64,000 nt of DNA, from the NCBI RefSeq assembly GCF_003461245.1, contig NZ_QTWS01000012.1:29759-93758 (forward strand). Direction: 5' to 3'. The position numbers were made by a program, and so were the translations under genes. The notes beneath the pieces are model-generated. The model worked only from the letters and a program-made list of their open reading frames with translations. It was not told the origin of the DNA and ran no database searches. Shown piece after piece: positions 35,615 to 45,097 of the stretch. Origin of the DNA: Blautia sp. AF19-10LB (GTDB taxonomy: Bacteria; Bacillota; Clostridia; Lachnospirales; Lachnospiraceae). Numbering within the stretch: the first letter of the stretch is position 1; each line of letters opens with the position of its first letter.

Positions 35615-37120
35615 TCAAGAAAGCTCAATTTCCTTCAATTCTTTCGCCGGCAGTTTCTTAGAAGAACCTGTCACAAACTTCTTAAGCGCCTTAGAAGACT
35701 TCGCAATCGGCACATTCGTACCAGCACCGCCCATACATCCACCAGGACAAGCCATACCCTCGATCATACAGCCCTTAAGTTTCCCGGCTTTCGCCAAAGC
35801 CAGCATCTTCTTACACTCTGCCAGGCTCTCTGCATGCTCAATATGCACCGGAACTTCCGGATAATATTCCTTCAGACAGGCCTCGATCGCACCTGCAACA
35901 CCACCTGCGACCGCATATCCACGTCCGGCGGCAGTAGCATCATGCAGGGAACCTTCGTCTTCAAAGGAAGCCGGCTCGATCTCACGCGCATCAAACATCG
36001 CATCCAGTTCCTCAAAAGTCAAAACAAAATCCACATCACTTCGCACAGTACGGCGCATCGCTTCCAGTTTCTTGGAAGCACAAGGTCCAATGAAGACAAC
36101 CTTCGCATCCGGATCATCCTGCTTTACCTTACGTGCAGTGGCAACCATAGGAGTCAGCTCCTGTGAGATATTGTCGATCATGGTCGGGAAGTATTTCTTT
36201 GCCATCATGGACCAGGACGGACAGCAGGAAGTCAGAAGGAACGGAAGATTTCCTGTTGCAACCTCATGTGCATAATGATGTGCCTCAGAGATCGCACCGA
36301 CATCCGCACCAAACGCAACCTCATGAACATCAGAGAAACCAAGAACCTGCAGAGCTGTCTTGAATTTGCCAGGGGTCACATCATCACCAAACTGGCCGAT
36401 ATAAGCCGGTGCAACGATCGCAACGATCTTATCGCCGTTACGAAGCGCATGCGCAAGCTGGAAGATCTGAGATTTATCAGAGATCGCACCGAACGGACAG
36501 CTTACCATACACATACCACAGGAAACACACTTGTCATCCAGGATGCTCGCACGCCCCTGCTCATCACTTCCGATCGCCTTGACACCACATGCCTGCTCGC
36601 ACGGGCGCACGTTGTGGGAGATTGCATCATAAGGACAGGCTGCTTTACATTTTCCGCATTTTACACATTTTTCCTGATCGATAAAAGACTTTCCGTCCTT
36701 CATAGAGATCGCGCCCTTCGGACAGACCTGCATACATGGATGGGCAACACATCCGCGGCACATGTTGCTGACAATGTATTTGTTCGGAGGACAGGCTGCA
36801 CATGCAGACGGGATCACCTGCATAAGAGGCGGCTCATAATATTTCTCATTGATATTGCTGGCAGCAAGACCGTCGGTCAGATGGACCGCCTTGCTTTCCG
36901 GGCGAAGAGAAAGACCCATGGCGAGACGGACTCTTTCGCTTGCAACGGCCCGTTCTCTGTAAATACTCTCACGGTACTGGGCAGTTTCACTGACGATATT
37001 GTACGGGATGGATTCAATATCATGGATCAGGCTTTCGTCAGAAGATTCAAATCCGGCCTTTGCCACTTCAGTATAAACCTGGTGTCGGATCTCTCTGACT
37101 GGGGTATCATAATTTCGCAT
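35615..37120 (-). CDS. [FeFe] hydrogenase with ferredoxin domains, group B-like
   Basis: 501 residues. An N-terminal region with several Cys clusters (CAACPPNKYIVSNMCRGCVAHPC, then CxxCxxCxxxCP sets in KCVKCGKCKAACP and KCVSCGMCMVSCP) binds multiple [4Fe-4S] clusters. The H-cluster motifs are TSCCPSW (L1), GPCASKKLE (L2) and EGMACPGGCMGGAG (L3). L2 with GPC instead of MPC is typical of group B enzymes. It would exchange electrons between ferredoxin and protons; physiological direction is unknown. It is divergent from hydCBA. AAGGAGATG precedes the start. Confidence 0.9.
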   Translation of the reverse strand: MRNYDTPVREIRHQVYTEVAKAGFESSDESLIHDIESIPYNIVSETAQYRESIYRERAVASERVRLAMGLSLRPESKAVHLTDGLAASNINEKYYEPPLMQVIPSACAACPPNKYIVSNMCRGCVAHPCMQVCPKGAISMKDGKSFIDQEKCVKCGKCKAACPYDAISHNVRPCEQACGVKAIGSDEQGRASILDDKCVSCGMCMVSCPFGAISDKSQIFQLAHALRNGDKIVAIVAPAYIGQFGDDVTPGKFKTALQVLGFSDVHEVAFGADVGAISEAHHYAHEVATGNLPFLLTSCCPSWSMMAKKYFPTMIDNISQELTPMVATARKVKQDDPDAKVVFIGPCASKKLEAMRRTVRSDVDFVLTFEELDAMFDAREIEPASFEDEGSLHDATAAGRGYAVAGGVAGAIEACLKEYYPEVPVHIEHAESLAECKKMLALAKAGKLKGCMIEGMACPGGCMGGAGTNVPIAKSSKALKKFVTGSSKKLPAKELKEIELS

Positions 37121-37168
37121 ATCTATTTCATCTCCTTAAATAAGAAAAATATTCATCTACCGCTCCCT

Positions 37169-37197
37169 ATAATATAGGAAAGAATTCCCAAAATCAA
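37169..37197 (-). promoter_or_regulatory. Promoter of the monomeric hydrogenase
   Basis: On the minus strand: TTGATT (37192-37197), 17 bases, TATTAT (37169-37174). The rest of the 358-base divergent gap is very AT-rich with no gene. Confidence 0.65.
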
Positions 37198-37371
37198 TCC
37201 GAAAATGCAAAATCCCTGTACTTTTCGAAGCACATAAGAGAAACAAAATGAGAAACACTTTACTATAGCAAAATAGATTGATAAAAAATTATAAAATCTG
37301 TTAAAAAATACACAATAATACGAAAAACATAAAAAACATGAATAAATTAATTCAATTTTCCTACATTTCAC

Positions 37372-37400
37372 TTGTATAATTTGACTACTTAATGTATAAT
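37372..37400 (+). promoter_or_regulatory. Promoter of hydCBA
   Basis: TTGTAT (37372-37377), 17 bases, perfect TATAAT (37395-37400). Confidence 0.7.
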
Positions 37401-37478
37401 GAAATACAACAAGGCTGTGTAAATTATACAAAATAATGGGCGCAGACAAAAGCAAATTTTTAACAAGGAGGGAATTGA

Positions 37479-37961
37479 ATGTTAGATCAGTCTTATTACA
37501 CGAAGACAGATGAGATCATCGAGCATTACGGACCGAAAGCAGCATCACTGATTCCGATCATGCAGGATATCCAGGCGGAGTACCGCTACCTGCCGGGAGA
37601 GCTTCTGACCTATGTTGCATCCAAGATTGGAGTGACCGAGGCGAAGGCATACAGCGTCGCTACTTTTTATGAGAACTTTTCCTTTGAGCCGAAAGGCAAA
37701 TATGTGATCAAGGTCTGCGACGGAACTGCCTGTCATGTAAGGAAATCCGTTCCGGTCAAAGAAGCCCTTATGAAAGAGCTCGGTCTGAATGCGAAGAAGC
37801 ACACCACAGACGATATGATGTTTACGATAGAAACAGTATCCTGTCTTGGTGCATGCGGTCTTGCACCGGTTATGACGGTCAATGACGAAGTGCATCCTAA
37901 GATGACCCCGGATCTGGCGATAGAAGTGATCCAGAACCTTAAAAAAGGAGGTGCCGAATGA
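37479..37961 (+). CDS. hydC: Electron-bifurcating hydrogenase subunit HydC (NuoE-like)
   Basis: A 160-residue thioredoxin-fold 2Fe-2S protein. Ligands are Cys in VCDGTACHV and in VSCLGACGLAP. It is the small subunit of NADH-dependent HydABC-type hydrogenases, which couple H2 to both ferredoxin and NAD+. AAGGAGG precedes the ATG, and its stop overlaps the next start by four bases. Confidence 0.93.
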   Translation: MLDQSYYTKTDEIIEHYGPKAASLIPIMQDIQAEYRYLPGELLTYVASKIGVTEAKAYSVATFYENFSFEPKGKYVIKVCDGTACHVRKSVPVKEALMKELGLNAKKHTTDDMMFTIETVSCLGACGLAPVMTVNDEVHPKMTPDLAIEVIQNLKKGGAE

Positions 37962-39832
37962 TGTTTTTACATAACAGAGAAGAACTTCAGGCATTACGCC
38001 AAAAGGCAGAAGCGGAACTGCACAGACAGAAAATACGTGTTCTTATCTGCGCAGGAACTGGATGTATTGCCAGCGGCTCCAAAGAAATTTATGAAAAAAT
38101 GCACAATCTCGCAGAGATCAACGAGAATGTTTCTGTAGAATTCGAAGGTGAAGTTCCACATCCGGAGATCAAGAAGAGCGGATGCCATGGCTTCTGCGAA
38201 ATGGGACCTCTGATGAGAATCGAACCTCTCGGAATCCTCTACATTAAGGTTAAACCAGAAGACTGCGAAGAAATCTATGAGAAAACTGTCTGTCAGGGGC
38301 AGCCTATCGAGCGGCTGCTTTACCATAAGGACGGACAGATATACCAGAGCGAAGAATCCATCCCGTTCTATGCCGGACAGATGCGTCTGGTACTTAAGAA
38401 CTGTGGACATATCGACGCAGAGAATATCGAAGAATACATCGCAGTAGGCGGATATGCCGGTCTTGAAAAAGTCCTCTTCGAAATGACCAAAGAAGAAGGT
38501 CTTGACATGATAGAAGAAGCCAACCTTCGCGGAAGAGGCGGCGGCGGTTTCCCGGCAGGTAAGAAATGGAAACAGGTGGCACGTCAGAAAGAGACAGACC
38601 GTTATGTAGTATGTAATGGTGATGAGGGTGACCCGGGTGCGTTCATGGATCGAAGCATCATGGAAGGTGACCCGCATAAGATGCTGGAAGGTATGTTGAT
38701 CGCTTCCTATCTGACAGGTGCACAGAACGCATACATCTATGTACGTGCTGAGTATCCGCTGGCAGTAGAGCGTCTGCGTATCGCGATCGCACAGGCAGAA
38801 GAACTTGGTCTGATCGGTGATAACGTTCTTGGTACAGATTTCTGTATCCATTTCCATATCAACCGTGGCGCCGGTGCGTTCGTATGTGGTGAAGGTTCTG
38901 CCCTTACCGCATCTATCGAAGGAAACAGAGGTATGCCGCGTGTAAAACCGCCGCGTACTGTAGAACATGGTCTTTTCAATAAACCGACCGTACTGAATAA
39001 CGTTGAGACATACGCCAACGTACCAATGATCGTCACAAACGGCGCAGAATGGTACAAGAGCATCGGTACACCGGGAAGCCCGGGAACCAAGGCGTTTGCT
39101 CTTACCGGTAACGTAAATAACACAGGTCTGATCGAGGTACCAATGGGAACGACTCTCCGTACGATCATCTATGATATCGGCGGCGGACTCAAAGGAGATG
39201 CCGGATTTAAGGGTGTTCAGATCGGTGGACCGTCCGGAGGATGTCTGGTAGAGAAGCATCTGGATATTCCGCTTGACTTCGATTCTGTCAAGAAATACGA
39301 TGCGATCATCGGTTCCGGTGGTCTGGTAGTTATGGATGAAAATACCTGTATGGTAGAAGTTGCCCGTTTCTTCATGAGCTTTACTCAGAGAGAATCCTGC
39401 GGTAAATGCGTTCCGTGCCGTGAGGGAACCAAGCGTATGCTTGAGATCCTCGAGAAGATCGTAGCAGGCAAGGGTGAGGAGAGTGATCTTGCAGAACTTT
39501 CCGAACTGGCAGAGATGGTTCGTGCCATGGCTCTGTGCGGACTTGGCAAGAGTGCTCCGCTTCCGGTCATCAGTACACTCAAAACCTTCCATGAAGAGTA
39601 TGAAGAGCATATCAGGGATAAGAAGTGCCGTGCAAAAGTCTGCTCAGCACTGCGTAAATTTATCATCAATCCGGAATTTTGTATCGGCTGCGGCAAGTGT
39701 GCAAGAAACTGCCCGGCAGGAGCGATCACCGGAGTCAAGAAACAGCCTCATACCATTAACAATGATCTGTGTATCAAGTGCGGTGCATGTAAAGACAACT
39801 GTTCATTTGATGCCATCTATATTGAAGCATAG
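37958..39832 (+). CDS. hydB: Electron-bifurcating hydrogenase subunit HydB (NuoF-like, FMN/NAD)
   Basis: 624 residues: an N-terminal 2Fe-2S thioredoxin-like domain (CAGTGCIASGS, near residue 28), the NuoF core with the NADH/FMN signature GRGGGGFPAGKKW and CNGDEGDPGAF, a [4Fe-4S] site ESCGKCVPCREGTKR, and a C-terminal two-cluster ferredoxin domain (CIGCGKCARNCPAG and CIKCGACKDNCSF). It is the flavin site of the bifurcating complex. Confidence 0.95.
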   Translation: MMFLHNREELQALRQKAEAELHRQKIRVLICAGTGCIASGSKEIYEKMHNLAEINENVSVEFEGEVPHPEIKKSGCHGFCEMGPLMRIEPLGILYIKVKPEDCEEIYEKTVCQGQPIERLLYHKDGQIYQSEESIPFYAGQMRLVLKNCGHIDAENIEEYIAVGGYAGLEKVLFEMTKEEGLDMIEEANLRGRGGGGFPAGKKWKQVARQKETDRYVVCNGDEGDPGAFMDRSIMEGDPHKMLEGMLIASYLTGAQNAYIYVRAEYPLAVERLRIAIAQAEELGLIGDNVLGTDFCIHFHINRGAGAFVCGEGSALTASIEGNRGMPRVKPPRTVEHGLFNKPTVLNNVETYANVPMIVTNGAEWYKSIGTPGSPGTKAFALTGNVNNTGLIEVPMGTTLRTIIYDIGGGLKGDAGFKGVQIGGPSGGCLVEKHLDIPLDFDSVKKYDAIIGSGGLVVMDENTCMVEVARFFMSFTQRESCGKCVPCREGTKRMLEILEKIVAGKGEESDLAELSELAEMVRAMALCGLGKSAPLPVISTLKTFHEEYEEHIRDKKCRAKVCSALRKFIINPEFCIGCGKCARNCPAGAITGVKKQPHTINNDLCIKCGACKDNCSFDAIYIEA

Positions 39833-39845
39833 GGAGGGATAAAGT

Positions 39846-41534
39846 ATGGGTACAATGACAATAGACGGTAGAAAAGTAGAATTTACCGATGAAAAAAACG
39901 TCCTGACTGTTATCCGTAATGCGGGAATCAATATTCCGACACTGTGCTATCATTCAGAGGTTTCCACCTTTGGTGCCTGTCGTTTATGTACCGTAGAAGA
40001 TGACAGAGGAAGAACATTTGCATCCTGTTCAGAAGTGCCGAGAGACGGCATGGTGATCTATACCAACTCCGGCAAGATCAAGAAATATCGTAAATTGATC
40101 GTAGAACTGCTTCTTGCAGCACACTGCAGAGATTGTACAACCTGTATTAAGAGCGGTGAGTGCGTTCTTCAGGAACTGGCACATCGTCTCGGCGTTCGCG
40201 ATATCCGTTTCAAAAATACGCGAGAGATTCATCCGCTGGATCTCAGTTCTCCATCCATCGTGCGTGACCCGAACAAATGTATCCTCTGCGGCGACTGTGT
40301 ACGTGCCTGCGAGGAACTTCAGGGAATCGGTGCACTTGGATTTGCATTCCGTGGAACAGAAGCCATGGTTATGCCTGCATTCAACAAGAAGATTGCAGAG
40401 ACTCAGTGCGTAAACTGCGGACAGTGCCGTGTATTCTGTCCGACAGGAGCGATTTCCATCCGTACACATATGGATGAAGTCTGGGATGCATTGGCAGATC
40501 CGGACACCCGTGTCGTAGCGCAGATTGCACCGGCAGTACGTGTCGCAGTCGGCGATCACTACGGACTGGCCAAAGGCCGCAGCGTTATGGGCAAGATTGT
40601 AAATGCCCTTCACCGCATGGGATTTGATGAAGTTTATGATACCAGTTTCAGTGCCGACCTTACCATCATGGAAGAAAGCGCAGAATTCCTGGACAGAATT
40701 GAGAAAGGAGAGAAACTTCCTCTTCTGACCTCCTGCTGTCCTGCATGGGTCAAATTCATCACAGAACAATACAAAGAATATATTCCGAACCTTTCCACCT
40801 GTAGATCCCCTCAGGGAATGATGTCCGCAGTCATTAAGGAATACTTCCGTGATCCGGAACACGCAGCAGGCAAGAAAACCGTTATGGTTTCCATCATGCC
40901 ATGTACAGCCAAGAAAGCAGAAGCGATCCGTCCAAACAGCTTTACCGAGGGCGAGCAGGATACAGATATCGTTATCACAACAATGGAACTTCTCCGCATG
41001 ATCGATAACTTCGGTCTTGATTTCGCATCCCTGGATCCGGAAGCATGTGATATGCCATTTGGATTCGGTTCCGGCGGCGGTGTTATCTTTGGCGTTACCG
41101 GTGGTGTTACAGAGGCGGTTCTCCGTCGCCTGACCCCAGATCATACCAAGGAAGCAATGCGTGAGATCTCTGAGTGTGGTGTCCGTGGAGAAGAGGGAAT
41201 CAAGGAATTCTCTGTACCATACAAAGACATGGAGATCAAAGTCTGCGTAGCCAGCGGACTTGCCAATGCAAGGATCGTTATGGACCGTGTAAAGAACGGC
41301 GAAGCAGAATACCATCTGATCGAAGTAATGGCATGCCGTCGTGGCTGTATCATGGGTGGCGGTCAGCCGACCAGATCCGGTGACAGGACCAAGGCAGCCA
41401 GAGCAAGAGGTCTGTACAATGCAGACAACACCACGATCATCAAGAAATCTGACGAGAACCCGATGGTACTCGAACTTTACCAGGGACTTCTCAAGGGTAA
41501 AGAGCACGAACTGCTCCATAACGAATTCTATTAA
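39846..41534 (+). CDS. hydA: Electron-bifurcating [FeFe] hydrogenase subunit HydA
   Basis: 562 residues: an N-terminal 2Fe-2S domain (CYHSEVSTFGACRLC), a His/Cys [4Fe-4S] site (HCRDCTTCIKSGEC), two ferredoxin clusters (CILCGDCVRACE, CVNCGQCRVFCP) and the H-cluster domain with TSCCPAW, MPCTAKKAEA and EVMACRRGCIMGGGQ. L3 reads CRRGC where most enzymes have CPGGC. There is no extra C-terminal 2Fe-2S domain of the Thermotoga type. It forms a complex with HydB and HydC that supplies reduced ferredoxin and NADH for acetogenesis. Confidence 0.94.
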   Translation: MGTMTIDGRKVEFTDEKNVLTVIRNAGINIPTLCYHSEVSTFGACRLCTVEDDRGRTFASCSEVPRDGMVIYTNSGKIKKYRKLIVELLLAAHCRDCTTCIKSGECVLQELAHRLGVRDIRFKNTREIHPLDLSSPSIVRDPNKCILCGDCVRACEELQGIGALGFAFRGTEAMVMPAFNKKIAETQCVNCGQCRVFCPTGAISIRTHMDEVWDALADPDTRVVAQIAPAVRVAVGDHYGLAKGRSVMGKIVNALHRMGFDEVYDTSFSADLTIMEESAEFLDRIEKGEKLPLLTSCCPAWVKFITEQYKEYIPNLSTCRSPQGMMSAVIKEYFRDPEHAAGKKTVMVSIMPCTAKKAEAIRPNSFTEGEQDTDIVITTMELLRMIDNFGLDFASLDPEACDMPFGFGSGGGVIFGVTGGVTEAVLRRLTPDHTKEAMREISECGVRGEEGIKEFSVPYKDMEIKVCVASGLANARIVMDRVKNGEAEYHLIEVMACRRGCIMGGGQPTRSGDRTKAARARGLYNADNTTIIKKSDENPMVLELYQGLLKGKEHELLHNEFY

Positions 41535-41630
41535 TTCCGCGCGTATAACTTCCGAGGGGGAAGTTAGAAGAAAAAGATAAATAAAATCCATGCTTAGATT
41601 TTTTGCCATAGGAAATCTGACATAAAAGAT

Positions 41631-41678
41631 AACCAGACTCCACAAAGAGAGATGCTTTGACAGGAGTCTGGTTGTTTT
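41631..41678 (+). terminator. Intrinsic terminator of hydCBA
   Basis: An 11-bp stem AACCAGACTCC / GGAGTCTGGTT with a 21-base loop, followed by GTTTT. Confidence 0.78.
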
Positions 41679-41711
41679 GCTATTAAGAACCGTTTGTTTT
41701 TCTACAGATAC

Positions 41712-41811
41712 TTGCAGATTCGAACGAGATAGTCTAAAATAAAATCAGAAGTGCCAGAAAAACAGCAGAGAATCTGTCATCCTGTATCACTCACATTTCG
41801 CGATGATACAG
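41712..41811 (+). promoter_or_regulatory. Promoter and leader stem-loop of the fumarase operon
   Basis: TTGCAG (41712-41717), 17 bases, TAAAAT (41735-41740). The leader then holds a perfect 8-bp stem CTGTATCA (41782-41789) with TGATACAG (41804-41811), of unknown role. Confidence 0.6.
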
Positions 41812-41858
41812 CACAACGTTGCTGTCGGCACAAAAACGAAAGATAGGAGTAAATGCAA

Positions 41859-42701
41859 ATGCGTGAAATCAAAGCATCAGCTATCACAGACACCATCGAG
41901 CGTCTCTGTATCGAGGCAAATCAGGTTCTGCCGTCTGATATCAAGGAAGCAATCCAGGCCTGTCGTTCCTGTGAGGACGGACAGATTGCCTGCGGTGTCC
42001 TCGACAACATCATCGAGAACTATCAGATCGCAGAGAATGAACAGGTTCCGATTTGTCAGGACACCGGTATGGCATGTGTTTTTCTGGAAATCGGCCAGGA
42101 CGTACATATCGCAGATGGAGATCTGACAGAAGCAGTCAATGAAGGTGTCCGCAGAGGCTACACAAATGGCTACCTCCGCAAATCCGTTGTCAAAGACCCT
42201 GTCCGCAGAGGAAACACAGGTGACAACACACCGGCAATGCTCTACACCGAGATCGTTCCGGGCGAGCACATCCGCATCACCGTCGGACCAAAAGGCTTCG
42301 GAAGTGAAAACATGAGCGCGATCCGCATGTTCAAGCCATCCGCAGGCATCGAAGGAATCAAAGACTTCATTCTGGAGACTGTAGAGACAGCAGGCCCGAA
42401 CCCGTGCCCACCGATGGTAGTCGGTGTCGGAATCGGAGGAACTTTTGACAAGGCAGCCCTTCTTTCAAAGAAAGCCCTCATGCGTCCGGTAGACACCCAG
42501 AACCCGGATCCATATTATGCTGACCTGGAGAAAGAAATGCTGGAAAAGATCAACCAGCTCGGAATCGGACCGCAGGGATTCGGTGGAAGGACCACAGCCA
42601 TCGGCCTGAACATCGAGACCATGCCAACCCATATCGCCGGCATGCCATGTGCGATCAACATCAGCTGCCACGTAACACGCCACAAAACGGAGGTGCTTTA
42701 A
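41859..42701 (+). CDS. fumA: Fe-S fumarate hydratase, alpha subunit
   Basis: A 280-residue catalytic subunit of the oxygen-sensitive class I fumarase/tartrate dehydratase family. Motifs are PICQDTGMACVF, RRGNTGDNTPA and GIGGTFDKAALL; conserved Cys (in ICQDTG, PNPCPP and MPCAINISC) fit a [4Fe-4S] site. It interconverts fumarate and malate; L-tartrate dehydratase is an alternative. Start at 41859, 9 bases after AGGAG; the ATG at 41853 is too close. Confidence 0.9.
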   Translation: MREIKASAITDTIERLCIEANQVLPSDIKEAIQACRSCEDGQIACGVLDNIIENYQIAENEQVPICQDTGMACVFLEIGQDVHIADGDLTEAVNEGVRRGYTNGYLRKSVVKDPVRRGNTGDNTPAMLYTEIVPGEHIRITVGPKGFGSENMSAIRMFKPSAGIEGIKDFILETVETAGPNPCPPMVVGVGIGGTFDKAALLSKKALMRPVDTQNPDPYYADLEKEMLEKINQLGIGPQGFGGRTTAIGLNIETMPTHIAGMPCAINISCHVTRHKTEVL

Positions 42702-42702
42702 T

Positions 42703-43260
42703 ATGGAACGTCACATCACACTGCCATTAACAGAAGAACTGGCAAGAACTCTTCACGCAGGCGACACCGTCTACCTGACCGGAACCATCTACACCTCCCG
42801 CGATGCCGGACACAAGAGAATGTGCGAAGCACTTGCACGCGGCGAGGAACTCCCTTTTGACCCGAAAGATGCAACCATCTACTATGTAGGCCCGACCCCT
42901 GCAAAGCCAGGTCAGGTCATCGGTTCCGCAGGCCCGACCACCAGCGGAAGAATGGATGCCTACGCACCGACCATGATGTCCGTAGGCGCACGTGGAATGA
43001 TCGGCAAGGGCGCCCGCCTTCCGGAAGTCGTAGAAGCCATGAAGAAATACAGCGGCGTTTACTTCGGAGCGATCGGCGGAGCCGGAGCCCTTCTCGCCAA
43101 ATGCATCAAGAGTGCAGAACTGGTTGCCTACGAAGATCTCCAGTCCGAAGCACTCCGCAGACTTTATGTAGAAGAAATGCCCCTCGTCGTGATCATCGAC
43201 AGCGAAGGCAACAACCTCTACGAAGAAGGCAGAGCAGAATACCTCAAAAACCGTAAATAA
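42703..43260 (+). CDS. fumB: Fe-S fumarate hydratase, beta subunit
   Basis: 185 residues, the swivelling C-terminal subunit of the two-gene class I hydratases, with LHAGDTVYLTGTIYTSRDAGHKR, GPTTSGRMDAY and GKGARLPEVVEAM. It begins one base after the alpha-subunit stop, with GGAGG before the start, so the two are made together. Confidence 0.92.
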   Translation: MERHITLPLTEELARTLHAGDTVYLTGTIYTSRDAGHKRMCEALARGEELPFDPKDATIYYVGPTPAKPGQVIGSAGPTTSGRMDAYAPTMMSVGARGMIGKGARLPEVVEAMKKYSGVYFGAIGGAGALLAKCIKSAELVAYEDLQSEALRRLYVEEMPLVVIIDSEGNNLYEEGRAEYLKNRK

Positions 43261-43271
43261 AATAGTTTCCT

Positions 43272-43327
43272 CCTGCATATATTGTAACGATACATGGGAC
43301 TGTTACAATATATGCAGGGGGATTTTT
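43272..43327 (+). terminator. Fumarase terminator hairpin overlapping the spoIVA ribosome binding site
   Basis: A perfect 17-bp stem, CCTGCATATATTGTAAC (43272-43288) with its complement at 43302-43318, is followed by GGGATTTTTT. The GGGGGA at 43316-43321, 7 bases before the spoIVA ATG, is the likely Shine-Dalgarno and lies partly in the 3' arm. Confidence 0.8.
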
Positions 43328-43328
43328 T

Positions 43329-44798
43329 ATGGAAAATTTTCAGATTTACCGGGATATTCAGGCGCGTACCGGTGGTGATATATACATAGGCGTTGTCGGA
43401 CCTGTACGGACAGGAAAATCAACGTTCATCCGAAGATTTATGGAACTTGTGGCACTTCCCGCCATGGAACCGGGGCAGCAGGCCGAAGTCCGCGACCAGC
43501 TTCCCTTGAGCGGTTCAGGGAAACTCATTACTACCGTAGAGCCTAAATTTATCCCAAAAGAAGCGATTCCCGTGACACTCGGCGAAGACCAGAAAGTTCA
43601 GATCAAACTGATCGACTGTGTCGGTTTTCTTGTCAAAGACGCCTCCGGCCACATCGAAGACGGAAGAGAGCGGATGGTCAAAACTCCATGGTTCGAAAAA
43701 GCCATTCCCTTCCACGAAGCCGCCCAGGTTGGCACCCGCAAAGTTATCCAGGAACACGCAACGATCGGCCTCGTAGTCACCACCGACGGCAGTTTCGGTG
43801 AGCTTCCGAGAGAAAATTTCATCGAAGCCGAAGAACTCACGGTCAAAGAATTAAAAAAACAGGGCAAACCATTTCTGATCCTTGTCAACTCCCAGACACC
43901 ATATAAAGAAGAAACCCAGAAACTCTGTCGGGAGCTGCGGGAAAAATACGGCGTGACCACGATCTCCGCCAACTGTGAACAGCTCCGCAAAGAAGACATC
44001 ATAAAGATCCTGGAAAATGTCCTCTACGAATTCCCGGTCAGTGAGATCCAGTTCTACATTCCGAAATGGGTCGAAATGCTTTCACCACAGCACGAACTGA
44101 AAGCCCAGATCCTCACACAGATCCGCGAATACATGCAGAATCTGACGCACATCCGCGACATCACCAAGGACTCCGTTCAGCTCACAGGACCCTATATTCA
44201 GGAGACACTTCTCGATCAGGTCGATCTTTCCACCGGGATCGTCCGCATCCGTATCCAGGTCAAAGACGAATTTTATTACAAGATCTTAAGCGAAATGAGC
44301 GGCATCACTATGGAAAGTGAATACGACCTGATCCACACCATGAAAGAACTGGCAGCCATGAAAGAGCAGTACGTCAAAGTCCAGGCAGCCCTCGAAGCCG
44401 TCCGCTCGACCGGCTACGGCGTCGTCGTCCCGGAACTCTCCGAGATCCAGATCGAAGACCCGACCGTCATCCGCCAGGGTAACAAATTCGGCGTAAAGAT
44501 CCGCTCCAAGAGCCCGTCCATCCACATGATCAAGGCAAACATCGAAACCGAGATCGCCCCGATCGTAGGCACCGAGCAGCAGGCCAACGACCTCATCCAG
44601 TACATCGGCGAGAGCAGCCAGCGCGGCGAAAGCATCTGGGAAACCAACATCTTCGGCAAATCCATCGAACAGCTCGTCCAGGACGGCATCCGCACCAAAA
44701 TCTCCGCCATCGGCGAAGAAAGCCAAACCAAACTCCAGGACACTATGCAAAAGATCGTTAACGACAGCAAGGGCGGGATGGTGTGTATTATCATCTAA
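43329..44798 (+). CDS. spoIVA: Stage IV sporulation protein A
   Basis: A 489-residue spore coat morphogenetic ATPase. The P-loop GPVRTGKST is at residues 24-32, followed by the family's KFIPKEAIPV and LIDCVGFLV, and a C-terminal tail ending GGMVCIII. In endospore formers it polymerises on the forespore surface and anchors the coat. It is the last gene before the AT-rich island. It shows that the organism has endospore genes. Confidence 0.97.
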   Translation: MENFQIYRDIQARTGGDIYIGVVGPVRTGKSTFIRRFMELVALPAMEPGQQAEVRDQLPLSGSGKLITTVEPKFIPKEAIPVTLGEDQKVQIKLIDCVGFLVKDASGHIEDGRERMVKTPWFEKAIPFHEAAQVGTRKVIQEHATIGLVVTTDGSFGELPRENFIEAEELTVKELKKQGKPFLILVNSQTPYKEETQKLCRELREKYGVTTISANCEQLRKEDIIKILENVLYEFPVSEIQFYIPKWVEMLSPQHELKAQILTQIREYMQNLTHIRDITKDSVQLTGPYIQETLLDQVDLSTGIVRIRIQVKDEFYYKILSEMSGITMESEYDLIHTMKELAAMKEQYVKVQAALEAVRSTGYGVVVPELSEIQIEDPTVIRQGNKFGVKIRSKSPSIHMIKANIETEIAPIVGTEQQANDLIQYIGESSQRGESIWETNIFGKSIEQLVQDGIRTKISAIGEESQTKLQDTMQKIVNDSKGGMVCIII

Positions 44799-45097
44799 GC
44801 GAAATGTAAAATTGTGTTGCTTTACGGACAAAAGGTTTCATGGTATCATATCTATATAGGAAAAACTTATTATAGAGAATGATATCGTGAAGCCTTTTTA
44901 TTTTCTAAAAAGCGAAAAAATGCTTGCTTTGTTGGTTGAATTATATTACAATAAGCAAAGAGCAAAATGTTCTTGATAGTATTGGCATCAGTCAATCATG
45001 GAAAAAGATTGAACTTCAATATTCAATAAACCTCTTTCAATTTCCTGATAACTATTGTATTATATAGACATAATATATAAGAAAAGGAGGGATAGAT
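44799..45097. other. AT-rich junction between core genome and accessory island
   Basis: 299 bases with no credible gene. Composition changes sharply here from balanced to strongly AT-rich. TTTACG-17-TATCAT (44821-44849) and TTTCAA-17-TATTAT (45035-45063) are weak promoter-like pairs; the latter is well placed for the next gene. No tRNA or clear attachment repeat was found. Confidence 0.5.

Noticed and set aside
35162..36166. Long plus-strand open frame through element B and the hydrogenase gene
   Set aside because: It is antisense to the hydrogenase H-cluster domain and reads as Ser/Arg/His-rich text with no family pattern.
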